Shown piece after piece: positions 43,951 through 50,955 of a stretch of DNA of 64,000 nucleotides (position 1 is the stretch's first letter; each line of letters begins with the position of its first letter). Source of the DNA: an uncultured Aquimarina sp. (GTDB taxonomy: Bacteria > Bacteroidota > Bacteroidia > Flavobacteriales > Flavobacteriaceae); NCBI GenBank assembly GCA_947501475.1, contig CANMWA010000012.1:62001-126000 (forward strand), in the 5' to 3' direction. Both the position numbers and the translations under genes were made by a program. The notes beneath the pieces are model-generated. The model ran no database searches, was not told the origin of the DNA, and saw nothing but the letters and a program-made list of their open reading frames with translations.

Positions 43951-44043
43951 TATTGAAAAAAAACTGAAACTGTTAATATTATAATACTTTCTTATAAAGA
44001 GGTTTATTGCCTAATAATTTTATGTTAAATTAGTGCGTTGCTG

Positions 44044-44052
44044 TATCTTTGC
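44044..44052 (+). promoter_or_regulatory. pta-ackA promoter -7 box
   Basis: TATCTTTGC is an exact TAnnTTTGC match and ends 20 nt before the ATG at 44072. This supports that start over the longer frame from 44033, which would begin upstream of the transcript. Confidence 0.65.
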
Positions 44053-44071
44053 ATCAACCAAATTTATGTAC

Positions 44072-46165
44072 ATGAGTAAAGCTGTTTATATTGCTACTAT
44101 TGAGCCTAATAGTGGTAAATCTATTGTTGTTTTAGGGATGATGCGTATGCTTTTGGGTAAAGTAGCCAAAGTAGGGTATTTTAGACCAATAATCGATGAT
44201 CCAAGAGAGGGCGAAGTTGACAATCATATCAATACAGTGATATCACACTTCGAGCTGGATATCAATTTTAAAAATGCATATGCTTACACAAGAAGCGAGG
44301 TGCTTCAAAAATATAACCAAGGAAAATCGGGTGAGATTATTGATGAAATAATCAAGAAATATAAAAACCTCGAAGAAAAATTCGACTTTATCTTAGTAGA
44401 GGGTACAGATTTTTCTGATGAAGGGAGTATCATCGAGTTTGATATTAATGTCATCATTGCTAAAAATTTAGGTATTCCAGCTGTAATAGTAGCTAGTGGT
44501 ATTGATAAAAAAAATGAAGAAATTGTTAGTAACCTAAAGCTTGCATTTGATACGTTTAATGGTAAAGATGTTGAAGTCTTAGCTATGGTTGCCAATAAAG
44601 TCACTCCAGGTTGCGAAGAAGAATTAGAAGAAATTTTTGTAAAAGATTTCGGAAATGACGTCGATCGAGTTATTATACCAAAGGTTAACTCGCTTATAAA
44701 TCCTACCATAAAAGAAATTGTAAACGAATTAGATGGGAATATACTTTTTGGTAAAGAATTTATAAATAATCAAGCTGGAAGTTTTGGAGTTGGCGCTATG
44801 CAATTGCGCAATTATCTTACCCATCTTAAAGATAATAGTTTGGTGATTACTCCAGGAGATCGAGCCGATATTATTTTAGGAGTTTTACAAGCGAATATTT
44901 CAGATAATTATCCAAAAATCTCAGGGTTAATACTTACGGGGGGTATAATTCCAGAAGAACCTATATTAAAACTTATTCAAGGGGTCTCTCTCTCTTTTCC
45001 TATTATATCTGTTCCTAGCGGTACATTTTCAATAACTAATAAAATAGGAGCAATAAGATCCAGAATTTATGTAGATAATTTACAAAAGATTACTACCTCG
45101 ATAAGCACATTTGAAAAGTATGTAAATGAAGATCGATTAGCAGATCGATTAATTACATTTAAAGCAGAAGGATTAACACCTCGAATGTTTCAGTATAATT
45201 TATTGCGAAGAGCTTTACAACACAAAAAACATATTGTACTACCAGAAGGTTCTGATGAAAGAATTTTAAGGGCTACATCAAGACTATTGGCATCAGATGT
45301 GGTAGATATTACGCTAATCGGAAATGAGAAAAAGATAAAAAGTAAAACAACAAAACTTGATATCCCAATTGATTTTAGTAAAGTAAATGTCATTTCTCCT
45401 ACAGAGTCACCAAATTATGATGATTATGTTCAAACATTTTATGAGCTTAGAAAACATAAAAATGTAAATATGGATATGGCAAAAGATATGATGGCAGATG
45501 TTTCTTATTTTGGAACCATGATGATCTATAAAGGGCATGCCGATGGAATGGTTTCTGGAGCAGTACATACTACACAACATACCATAAGACCTGCGTTACA
45601 GTTTATCAAAACAAAACCAGGGGTAAAGGTAGTATCTTCTGTGTTTTTTATGTGTTTAGAAGATAGAGTTTCTGTTTTTGGTGATTGTGCTATCAATCCG
45701 AATCCAAATGCAGAAGAATTAGCAGAAATAGCTATTTCATCATCAGAATCTGCTGCTGCTTTTGGTATAGAACCCAAAGTAGCCATGTTGTCATATTCTT
45801 CGGGAACTTCAGGCAAAGGTGAAGATGTAGAAGTAGTAAGAGCAGCTACGACCATTGTAAAAGAAAAACATCCAAACCTTAAAATTGAAGGGCCTATTCA
45901 ATACGATGCTGCTGTAGATATGAGAGTTGGGCAGAGCAAGTTGCCAGATTCTGAAGTAGCAGGACAAGCAAGTGTATTAATATTTCCGGATCTTAATACG
46001 GGAAACAATACCTATAAAGCGGTACAACGAGAGACTGGCGCATTGGCTATAGGTCCGATGCTACAAGGATTAAATAAGCCTGTTAATGATTTGAGCCGCG
46101 GATGTACGGTAGATGATGTATATAATACTGTGATTATTACAGCGATTCAAGCGCAAGGGTTATAA
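44072..46165 (+). CDS. pta: Phosphate acetyltransferase
   Basis: The 697-residue long-form Pta converts acetyl-CoA and phosphate to acetyl phosphate. MSKAVYIATIEPNSGKSIVV opens an N-terminal DRTGG/BioD-like P-loop domain, a middle DRTGG domain follows (VITPGDRADIILGVLQANIS), and the C-terminal PTA_PTB catalytic domain starts at about residue 375 (LPEGSDERILRATSRLLASD) with SYFGTMMIYKGHADGMVSGA, GPIQYDAAVDMRVGQSKLPD and LIFPDLNTGNNTYKAVQR. I chose the start at 44072 because the earlier in-frame ATG overlaps the promoter box. It forms an operon with ackA, 16 nt downstream. Confidence 0.95.
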   Translation: MSKAVYIATIEPNSGKSIVVLGMMRMLLGKVAKVGYFRPIIDDPREGEVDNHINTVISHFELDINFKNAYAYTRSEVLQKYNQGKSGEIIDEIIKKYKNLEEKFDFILVEGTDFSDEGSIIEFDINVIIAKNLGIPAVIVASGIDKKNEEIVSNLKLAFDTFNGKDVEVLAMVANKVTPGCEEELEEIFVKDFGNDVDRVIIPKVNSLINPTIKEIVNELDGNILFGKEFINNQAGSFGVGAMQLRNYLTHLKDNSLVITPGDRADIILGVLQANISDNYPKISGLILTGGIIPEEPILKLIQGVSLSFPIISVPSGTFSITNKIGAIRSRIYVDNLQKITTSISTFEKYVNEDRLADRLITFKAEGLTPRMFQYNLLRRALQHKKHIVLPEGSDERILRATSRLLASDVVDITLIGNEKKIKSKTTKLDIPIDFSKVNVISPTESPNYDDYVQTFYELRKHKNVNMDMAKDMMADVSYFGTMMIYKGHADGMVSGAVHTTQHTIRPALQFIKTKPGVKVVSSVFFMCLEDRVSVFGDCAINPNPNAEELAEIAISSSESAAAFGIEPKVAMLSYSSGTSGKGEDVEVVRAATTIVKEKHPNLKIEGPIQYDAAVDMRVGQSKLPDSEVAGQASVLIFPDLNTGNNTYKAVQRETGALAIGPMLQGLNKPVNDLSRGCTVDDVYNTVIITAIQAQGL

Positions 46166-46181
46166 TAATGAAAAAAAAAGC

Positions 46182-47366
46182 ATGCAAATACTAGTATTAA
46201 ACTCGGGAAGTTCATCAATAAAATTTCAGTTATTTCAAATGCCAGAAGCAACTGTAGTTTGCTCAGGATTAGTTGAGCGAATTGGTTTAGAAAATCCAAA
46301 AATCACATACAAAACAAGTGTAGATAAAATTGAAAAAATTGATACTATAGCCAAACATAAAGATGGTTTGCAACTGATAGCAAAATATCTGATGGATGAT
46401 ACGGTTGGAGTGATTAAATCGGCTTCAGAACTTGATGTGGTTGGCCATCGGGTTGTACATGGCGGTAGTACTTTTGCAGAAACAGTAGAGATTACTGAAG
46501 AAGTTAAGCAAAAAATAGAAAAACTTTCTGCTTTGGCACCATTACATAACCCTGCAAATTTGCAAGGTATTTTGGTTGCCGAAGAAATTTTCCCTTCAGC
46601 CAAACAGGTAGCAGTATTTGATACTGCTTTTCATCAAACAATCCCTGTAGAAGCATACAAATATGCAATTCCTAATAAGTTGCTGAATGAAAATAATATT
46701 CGATTATATGGATTTCACGGCACTAGTCATAAGTATGTATCTGAAAAAACAATTGAATTTCTAAAGCAAGATGATTCCAAAATTATTACTATTCATTTAG
46801 GAAATGGTTGTAGTATGACAGCGGTACAAAATGGTAAAAGTATAGACCATACGCTTGGATTTGCACCTATGAATGGTTTAATTATGGGAACTCGATCAGG
46901 AGATGTTGATCCAGCCATTATCTTTTATATGGTAAATTCTTTAGGGTATTCATTAAATGAAGTAAGTACAGTATTACAAAAAGAAAGTGGAATGCTAGGA
47001 CTTACTGGATATAGTGATCTAAGGGATATAGAATCTGAAGCTGAAAAAGGAAATTCGGATTGTAGATTGGCTTTAAAAATGAATGCGTATCGTATCAAAA
47101 AGTTTATTGGGGCTTATGCAACAGTAATGAACGGATTAGATGCTATCGTTTTTACTGCTGGAATAGGTGAGAATTCTGACGTGATAAGAAAATTAGTTTG
47201 TGATGATCTCGAGTTTTTAGGGATTCAATTAGATGATGAAAAAAATAGCACTAGATCAAAAGAAATTAGAGATATAAGTTTATCATCATCTAAGGTAAAA
47301 GTTTTGATTGTTCCAACTGATGAAGAACTAGAGATTGCAAAACAATCTTTTGAACTTCTTACATAA
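46182..47366 (+). CDS. ackA: Acetate kinase
   Basis: The 394-residue enzyme makes ATP and acetate from acetyl phosphate, completing the Pta-AckA overflow pathway. The motifs are intact: MQILVLNSGSSSIKFQLFQM (N-terminal NSGSSS signature), HRVVHGG, FDTAFHQTIP, YGFHGTSHKYVSEK, ITIHLGNGCSMTAV, MGTRSGDVDP and FTAGIGENSD. Length is normal. It shares a transcript with pta and ends at a hairpin that also faces the peptide array. Confidence 0.97.
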   Translation: MQILVLNSGSSSIKFQLFQMPEATVVCSGLVERIGLENPKITYKTSVDKIEKIDTIAKHKDGLQLIAKYLMDDTVGVIKSASELDVVGHRVVHGGSTFAETVEITEEVKQKIEKLSALAPLHNPANLQGILVAEEIFPSAKQVAVFDTAFHQTIPVEAYKYAIPNKLLNENNIRLYGFHGTSHKYVSEKTIEFLKQDDSKIITIHLGNGCSMTAVQNGKSIDHTLGFAPMNGLIMGTRSGDVDPAIIFYMVNSLGYSLNEVSTVLQKESGMLGLTGYSDLRDIESEAEKGNSDCRLALKMNAYRIKKFIGAYATVMNGLDAIVFTAGIGENSDVIRKLVCDDLEFLGIQLDDEKNSTRSKEIRDISLSSSKVKVLIVPTDEELEIAKQSFELLT

Positions 47367-47370
47367 CTTT

Positions 47371-47406
47371 TAATTAAGGATGATTTTTTTGCTTCATCCT
47401 TAATTA
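47371..47406. terminator. Hairpin between ackA and peptide array
   Basis: TAATTAAGGATGA (47371-47383) pairs with TCATCCTTAATTA (47394-47406), a 13-bp stem lying between the convergent ackA and first array gene. Confidence 0.7.
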
Positions 47407-47416
47407 AAGAAATAGT

Positions 47417-47611
47417 TTAAAAAATAATACAATTGCCTCCTCTTTCTGAACAATATCCAGCTACGCAAGAGCGAGTTCCAGAATTGTAGATGATCGTACA
47501 TTTACGGCTTCCACAGCATCGAATTCTTATGATACTATCTGATCCTGTAATTTGAGATTGTTGTTTTCGGTCTAGTTTTTCTATTCCGGGATATTTTAAG
47601 AGTTTTTTCAT
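47417..47611 (-). CDS. Six-Cys peptide precursor 1 (most divergent)
   Basis: The 64-residue peptide has the leader MKKLLKYPGIEKLDRKQQSQ followed by ITG-S, a divergent form of the array leader (MKKIL-x-GVQKL-xx-QQ-xx-IKGA). Core of about 40 residues: CC (IRIRCCGSRKC), then SCVAGYC and GGNCIIF. It has six Cys in the order CC-x4-C...C-x4-C-x6-C and an aromatic end, as in the other array members. It ends the array next to ackA. A secreted, processed peptide is likely (double-glycine-type leader); activity is unknown. Confidence 0.75.
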   Translation of the reverse strand: MKKLLKYPGIEKLDRKQQSQITGSDSIIRIRCCGSRKCTIIYNSGTRSCVAGYCSERGGNCIIF

Positions 47612-47717
47612 TATTTATGCTTTATAACATTTATTAATTTTAAAAGTTTCAGAAAAAAATAACTATGCATTGCACATCATTCTATTCTAACTATTCTAAT
47701 TACAACCTTGATTTTCT

Positions 47718-47873
47718 TTAACAATAGATAGTTCTCGCAGTAACACAACCACATACAGTATACTTTGTTGTTCTGGTTCTAGTAGTAATTCTTCCTCCTT
47801 TAATTATTTCAGGTTTTAATATTGCAACAGTTTCTTTCTCAAGTTTTAATGTCTTAATATTCTTTTTTTTCAT
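47718..47873 (-). CDS. Lanthipeptide-type precursor (LxKETxAxL leader)
   Basis: The 51-residue ORF was found by eye. The leader MKKKNIKTLKLEKETVAILK with PEIIKGG carries the KLxxxKETxAxL signature I know from Bacteroidota class I lanthipeptides. The core RITTRTRTTKYTVCGCVTAR ending TIYC has eight Thr and three Cys and no Ser, an ideal substrate for methyllanthionine rings. It interrupts the six-Cys array but is unrelated in leader and core. The only LanC-like enzyme in the window is about 30 kb away. Confidence 0.75.
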   Translation of the reverse strand: MKKKNIKTLKLEKETVAILKPEIIKGGRITTRTRTTKYTVCGCVTARTIYC

Positions 47874-47920
47874 GATAATTAAATGTTTGTAGGATTAAGA
47901 GTTTTTGCGATTATTATTGT

Positions 47921-47961
47921 AAAGTTTCAAAGGGTTGATGTATCCAACCCTTTGAAACTTT
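47921..47961 (-). terminator. Terminator after array gene 2
   Basis: AAAGTTTCAAAGGGTTG (47921-47937) pairs perfectly with CAACCCTTTGAAACTTT (47945-47961), 8 nt downstream of the stop at 47970. Confidence 0.88.
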
Positions 47962-47969
47962 AAAAAATA

Positions 47970-48146
47970 TTAGTAGAAAACGCATCCGTAATATGAGCAT
48001 CTTCCTGGTTCACAGAAACTTCCTCCTCCCCAGCTTACGCGACACATGTTACCACTACAACAGCCGCTAAAACGGGCACCTTTGATTTGAACTTGTTGTT
48101 CTCTACTTAGTTTTTGTACTCCTGTTAATTCTAAGATTTTTTTCAT
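47970..48146 (-). CDS. Six-Cys peptide precursor 2 (CEPGRC subtype)
   Basis: The 58-residue ORF was found by eye. Leader MKKILELTGVQKLSREQQVQ, then IKGA; core RFSGCCSGNMCRVSWGGGSF, CEPGRCSYYGCVFY. It shares RFxGCCSxNxCR, GGxF-CEPGRC and the xFY end with the precursors at 49726, 50172 and (in part) 49274. Six Cys in the pattern CC-x4-C-x9-C-x4-C-x4-C. It follows precursor 3 by 26 nt without a terminator between them, so those two are probably co-transcribed. Confidence 0.8.
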   Translation of the reverse strand: MKKILELTGVQKLSREQQVQIKGARFSGCCSGNMCRVSWGGGSFCEPGRCSYYGCVFY

Positions 48147-48172
48147 AATATGAATAATTTATAAATTAATTT

Positions 48173-48361
48173 TTAATATAAGTAACTACATATACCATCA
48201 ATACAAGGAGAATATTCGCATGTACTAGTTGGTGACCACCAATAGCCAACACGGCACTGTTGTGAACTACAGCAACCATAGTTTATTAATGCACCTTTGA
48301 TTTGACCCTGCTGTTCTCTAGTTAGTTTTTTCACTCCCTCGAGATTTAAGATTTTTTTCAT
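48173..48361 (-). CDS. Six-Cys peptide precursor 3
   Basis: The 62-residue peptide has the leader MKKILNLEGVKKLTREQQGQ, then IKGA, and a core LINYGCCSSQQCRVGYWWSP, TSTCEYSPCIDGICSYLY. The Cys order is CC-x4-C...C-x4-C-x4-C, as in most members, but the residues between are unlike the CEPGRC group. The core is rich in Tyr, Trp and Ser. It is the first gene of a likely two-gene transcript with precursor 2. Confidence 0.8.
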   Translation of the reverse strand: MKKILNLEGVKKLTREQQGQIKGALINYGCCSSQQCRVGYWWSPTSTCEYSPCIDGICSYLY

Positions 48362-48427
48362 TGCGTTCTATATTTAAGTTAATAGATAAGATTAATTTTT
48401 CTATTATATTTTTGATACTCTAGAACA

Positions 48428-48460
48428 AAAAAGGATGAACTATATAAGTGCATCCTTTTT
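48428..48460 (-). terminator. Terminator after array gene 4
   Basis: AAAAAGGATG (48428-48437) pairs with CATCCTTTTT (48451-48460), 20 nt downstream of the stop at 48480. Confidence 0.8.
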
Positions 48461-48479
48461 ATAACATATTCATTTTTGA

Positions 48480-48668
48480 TTATGCCCAGATACAGTTTCC
48501 ATTGGATTGACAATATCCATAATCACAAAATTCATTACCGTTAGCAAATCTGAAACAACATCGTCTTGGACCGCCACAATATACTCTTCGTCCCCAAGCA
48601 CCTTTGATTTCTTGTTGTTCTTCTTTTGATAATTTTTGAACTCCAGTAAGATTTAAGATTTTTTTCAT
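48480..48668 (-). CDS. Six-Cys peptide precursor 4 (AWGR subtype)
   Basis: The 62-residue peptide has the leader MKKILNLTGVQKLSKEEQQE, then IKGA, and a core WGRRVYCGGPRRCCFRFANG, NEFCDYGYCQSNGNCIWA. The Cys order differs from the main group: C-x5-CC-x9-C-x4-C-x5-C, so the CC pair comes second. Its leader differs from that of precursor 5 by one residue in 24, while the cores differ at 14 of 38 positions with every Cys kept. It is a monocistronic cassette with its own terminator. Confidence 0.82.
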   Translation of the reverse strand: MKKILNLTGVQKLSKEEQQEIKGAWGRRVYCGGPRRCCFRFANGNEFCDYGYCQSNGNCIWA

Positions 48669-48734
48669 TGTAATATATTTTAATTAATACATAAGAATTA
48701 GATTAGAATATTGAACTTCTAATATTTTTATAAT

Positions 48735-48769
48735 AAAAAAGGATGAATCAAATTGGTGCATCTTTTTTT
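48735..48769 (-). terminator. Terminator after array gene 5
   Basis: AAAAAAGGATG pairs with CATCTTTTTTT (one G-T pair) around a 13-nt loop, 25 nt downstream of the stop at 48794. Confidence 0.7.
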
Positions 48770-48793
48770 AAATAACATATTCTTTTTCTTGAT

Positions 48794-48982
48794 TTATGCC
48801 CAGTCGCAGCGGCCATGTTGTCGGCAATATCCGAAATCACACCACTCTTGTCCATTTGGAAGTCTTGTACAACACATTCTTGGTGGACCACAGTATACTC
48901 CACGACCCCAAGCACCTTTGATTTCTTGTTGTTGTTCTTTTGACAATTTTTGAACTCCTGTAAGGTTTAAGATTTTTTTCAT
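48794..48982 (-). CDS. Six-Cys peptide precursor 5 (AWGR subtype)
   Basis: The 62-residue peptide has the leader MKKILNLTGVQKLSKEQQQE, then IKGA, and a core WGRGVYCGPPRMCCTRLPNG, QEWCDFGYCRQHGRCDWA. It is the sister of precursor 4 with a diversified core: all six Cys, the NG turn and the C-D-aromatic-GYC block are kept, and most intervening positions are changed. The charge profile also differs (Asp replaces Ile before the terminal WA). It has its own terminator. Confidence 0.82.
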   Translation of the reverse strand: MKKILNLTGVQKLSKEQQQEIKGAWGRGVYCGPPRMCCTRLPNGQEWCDFGYCRQHGRCDWA

Positions 48983-49039
48983 TGTACGATATGTTTAAAA
49001 GATTAATGTTCTCGATTTATTATTGTAAAAAGTATCCTA

Positions 49040-49231
49040 CTAGATAAAACATCTTATTCCATCATTTCCACATACTCCTCGTCCACAAAATTTGATACCA
49101 TATTCTGGAATACTGATTTCACAACCTCTACCCGTTGTACAGCATCTACTAAATCTACGAGCTCCTTTAATTTGACTTTGTTGTTCTCTTGTAAGTTTTT
49201 GTACACCTGATACTTCTAAGATCTTTTTCAT
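49040..49231 (-). CDS. Six-Cys peptide precursor 6
   Basis: The 63-residue peptide has the leader MKKILEVSGVQKLTREQQSQ, then IKGA, and a core RRFSRCCTTGRGCEISIPEY, GIKFCGRGVCGNDGIRCFI. Cys order CC-x5-C...C-x4-C-x6-C. A more Ile- and Gly-rich core sets it apart. No hairpin separates it from precursor 7, 42 nt upstream, so the two may share a transcript. Confidence 0.8.
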   Translation of the reverse strand: MKKILEVSGVQKLTREQQSQIKGARRFSRCCTTGRGCEISIPEYGIKFCGRGVCGNDGIRCFI

Positions 49232-49273
49232 TTAATGAATTATTAAAAATTGGATAGTATAGACTAAAAATTA

Positions 49274-49453
49274 TTAGTATAAAATTTGACATAAACCACG
49301 AACACATCGTCCAGGTTCACAAAAACGACCACCAGGACCTATTCTACATTCACTATTGCTACAACACCCCCTTTGTCTGAAAGCACCTCTAATACTACTT
49401 TGCTGAGATCTGTTTAATTTTTGTACTCCTGTTAACTCTAAGATTTTTTTCAT
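49274..49453 (-). CDS. Six-Cys peptide precursor 7 (CEPGRC subtype)
   Basis: The 59-residue ORF was found by eye. Leader MKKILELTGVQKLNRSQQSS, then IRGA; core FRQRGCCSNSECRIGPGGRF, CEPGRCVRGLCQILY. The RIGPGGR-F/Y-CEPGRC block is shared with precursor 9. Its upstream region (49451-49591) is duplicated in front of precursor 8 and contains a conserved dyad about 105 nt before the start. Confidence 0.8.
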   Translation of the reverse strand: MKKILELTGVQKLNRSQQSSIRGAFRQRGCCSNSECRIGPGGRFCEPGRCVRGLCQILY

Positions 49454-49591
49454 TGTGTGTAATGTTTAAGTGTTAGTATTTATGTTAATGATATAGCTTG
49501 ATGTTTACGAATTATAAAAACAAGCTGAATAAATGTATCAGAATGTATAGCAAAATACAAGTACATGTTCTTGAGATTTATAAATTTAAAC
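49451..49591 (-). repeat. Direct repeat copy A: upstream region of precursor 7
   Basis: This 141-bp segment matches 49900-50039 along its length with scattered differences, including 35 identical bases ending at 49591. It contains the dyad CAAGTACATGTTCTTG at 49558-49573 (14 of 16 positions symmetric). The pair shows that the gene-plus-promoter unit was duplicated as a cassette. Confidence 0.8.
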
Positions 49592-49636
49592 CACTACTTC
49601 CAGCTGTGTACTTGAGAATAATAATTTGAGATAGAT

Positions 49637-49669
49637 AAAAAAAGACAAGAGTAATACTCTTATCTTTTT
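49637..49669. terminator. Hairpin in array spacer
   Basis: AAAAAGACAAGAG pairs with CTCTTATCTTTTT (one mismatch) around TAATA. It lies between the upstream region of precursor 7 and precursor 8. Confidence 0.55.
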
Positions 49670-49692
49670 GTTTACTATTCAAGTTGTGTAAA

Positions 49693-49719
49693 AAAAGGGA
49701 TGATTATACCATCCCTTTT
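49693..49719 (-). terminator. Terminator after array gene 8
   Basis: AAAAGGGATG (49693-49702) pairs with CATCCCTTTT (49710-49719), 7 nt downstream of the stop at 49726. Confidence 0.85.
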
Positions 49720-49725
49720 GTATTA

Positions 49726-49902
49726 TTAATAGAATAAACAGCTTCCAGGTCTACAACGGCCAGGTTCGCAAAAACTCCCGCCAGACCATGTTAATCGACA
49801 TCTGTTTCGGCTGCAACAACCGTTAAATCTAGCACCTTTTATCATGCCTTGTTGTTCTCTAGTTAGTTTTTGTACTCCTGTTAATTCTAAGATTTTTTTC
49901 AT
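49726..49902 (-). CDS. Six-Cys peptide precursor 8 (CEPGRC subtype)
   Basis: The 58-residue ORF was found by eye. Leader MKKILELTGVQKLTREQQGM, then IKGA; core RFNGCCSRNRCRLTWSGGSF, CEPGRCRPGSCLFY. It is closest to precursor 2 (same length, same RFxGCCSxNxCR and GGSFCEPGRC blocks). Strongly basic core with five Arg. Monocistronic, with its own terminator and the duplicated upstream region. Confidence 0.82.
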   Translation of the reverse strand: MKKILELTGVQKLTREQQGMIKGARFNGCCSRNRCRLTWSGGSFCEPGRCRPGSCLFY

Positions 49903-50039
49903 TGTGTGTAGTTTTTAAAAGTTAGTATTTCTATTAAAGAGTGGCTTATTTTATTATGAATTATAAAACAAGCTGACTAAATGTATTAGAATGTTTAGCA
50001 AAACACAAGTACATGTTCTTGAGATTTATAAATTTAAAC
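49900..50039 (-). repeat. Direct repeat copy B: upstream region of precursor 8
   Basis: This is the 140-bp counterpart of 49451-49591. The dyad CAAGTACATGTTCTTG is identical here (50006-50021) and lies 104 nt before the ATG, the same distance as in copy A. Confidence 0.8.
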
Positions 50040-50114
50040 TTCTATTATCTGTTAATTTTGAGTGTTTTATAGTTCTTGATCACTGGTTTTAGAAAAAAGA
50101 AGACTTCGATAAAC

Positions 50115-50153
50115 AAAAAAAGGTTGAACAATTTTAATGTTCAACCTTTTTTT
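50115..50153 (-). terminator. Terminator after array gene 9
   Basis: AAAAAAAGGTTGAACA (50115-50130) pairs perfectly with TGTTCAACCTTTTTTT (50138-50153), 18 nt downstream of the stop at 50172. Confidence 0.9.
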
Positions 50154-50171
50154 GATTTTGAAAAGTATTTT

Positions 50172-50345
50172 CTAGTAGAAAATACATCTATACGAACTGC
50201 AACGCCCTGGTTCACAGTAACGCCCTCCTGGTCCTATCCGACAACTATTTCTACTACAACAACCTTGAAATCGTGCACCTCTAATTTGTAGTTGTTGTTG
50301 TCTATTTAACTTTTGTACACCTTGTAATTCTAATATTTTTTTCAT
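50172..50345 (-). CDS. Six-Cys peptide precursor 9 (CEPGRC subtype)
   Basis: The peptide has 57 residues from MKKILELQGVQKLNRQQQLQ, then IRGA. The frame is open to 50453, but the upstream 36 codons cross the terminator of precursor 10 and lack coding character. Core RFQGCCSRNSCRIGPGGRYC, EPGRCSSYRCIFY. Six Cys in the order CC-x4-C-x8-C-x4-C-x4-C. Monocistronic cassette with a strong terminator. Confidence 0.82.
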   Translation of the reverse strand: MKKILELQGVQKLNRQQQLQIRGARFQGCCSRNSCRIGPGGRYCEPGRCSSYRCIFY

Positions 50346-50380
50346 TTTGTATACTATATTTAAGTTGGTTGTATAATTAA

Positions 50381-50405
50381 AAAGGCAAACTCGAAGTTTG
50401 CCTTT
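50381..50405 (-). terminator. Terminator after array gene 10
   Basis: AAAGGCAAAC (50381-50390) pairs with GTTTGCCTTT (50396-50405), 14 nt downstream of the stop at 50419. Confidence 0.85.
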
Positions 50406-50418
50406 CATCTTATTTTGT

Positions 50419-50592
50419 TTAGTAAAGTATGCAATTTCCTCTCCAAGGATCACAGTAACCAGGTTCGCAGAAACGTCCTCCTAACAGGCAACCTCTTGGA
50501 CAGCAAGTTACACGCCATCTACTTCCTCTGATTTCTCCCTGATCTTCTTTACTGAGTTTCTGAATACCTTTCAATTCTAAGATTTTTTTCAT
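50419..50592 (-). CDS. Six-Cys peptide precursor 10
   Basis: The 57-residue ORF was found by eye. Leader MKKILELKGIQKLSKEDQGE, then IRGS, the only member besides precursor 1 with Ser after Gly. Core RWRVTCCPRGCLLGGRFCEP, GYCDPWRGNCILY. Cys order CC-x3-C-x6-C-x4-C-x6-C. It keeps GGRFCEPGxC but has a shortened first loop. It is the first gene of the array in transcription order. Confidence 0.8.
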   Translation of the reverse strand: MKKILELKGIQKLSKEDQGEIRGSRWRVTCCPRGCLLGGRFCEPGYCDPWRGNCILY

Positions 50593-50955
50593 TTTGTGTA
50601 ATATATTTAAGTTAGCTATTAAATTTAATTTAAAATACTGAAATTCAGAGGTATTAAAACCGCCAAATTTATATGGTATTCAAATACTTTTTATGCCAAA
50701 TCGAGGTTATGTAGTTGTTTACTTTATGTATTTGAAATAAAATTCTGATAGGCTTGTAAGAAATAACTTATTAACAATTGTTAAATTATGTAATTAATTG
50801 TAATTAAGTTGGTTAGTATTCGTTTAACGGTTAAATGATAGATTATCAACATACTACATAATGATTTGGTAACATATCATACTAGTAAATTTTAGAAAAT
50901 AATTTTAGCTTCGGCTCACAGAAATAAACTCAATTTACAACAACACAACAACACA
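50593..50955. other. 363-nt divergent spacer between array and endonuclease gene
   Basis: Very A/T-rich DNA that must hold promoters for precursor 10 and the endonuclease gene. The CAACACAACAACACAA stretch just before 50956 is an unstructured A/C-rich 5' leader. No ORF, RNA gene or clear -7 box was found. Confidence 0.45.

Noticed and set aside
47417..50592. CRISPR-like or integron-like array
   Set aside because: The regularly repeated AAGATTTTTTTCAT segments are the conserved starts of the peptide genes (MKKIL), not CRISPR repeats, and no attC-like sites or integrase were seen.
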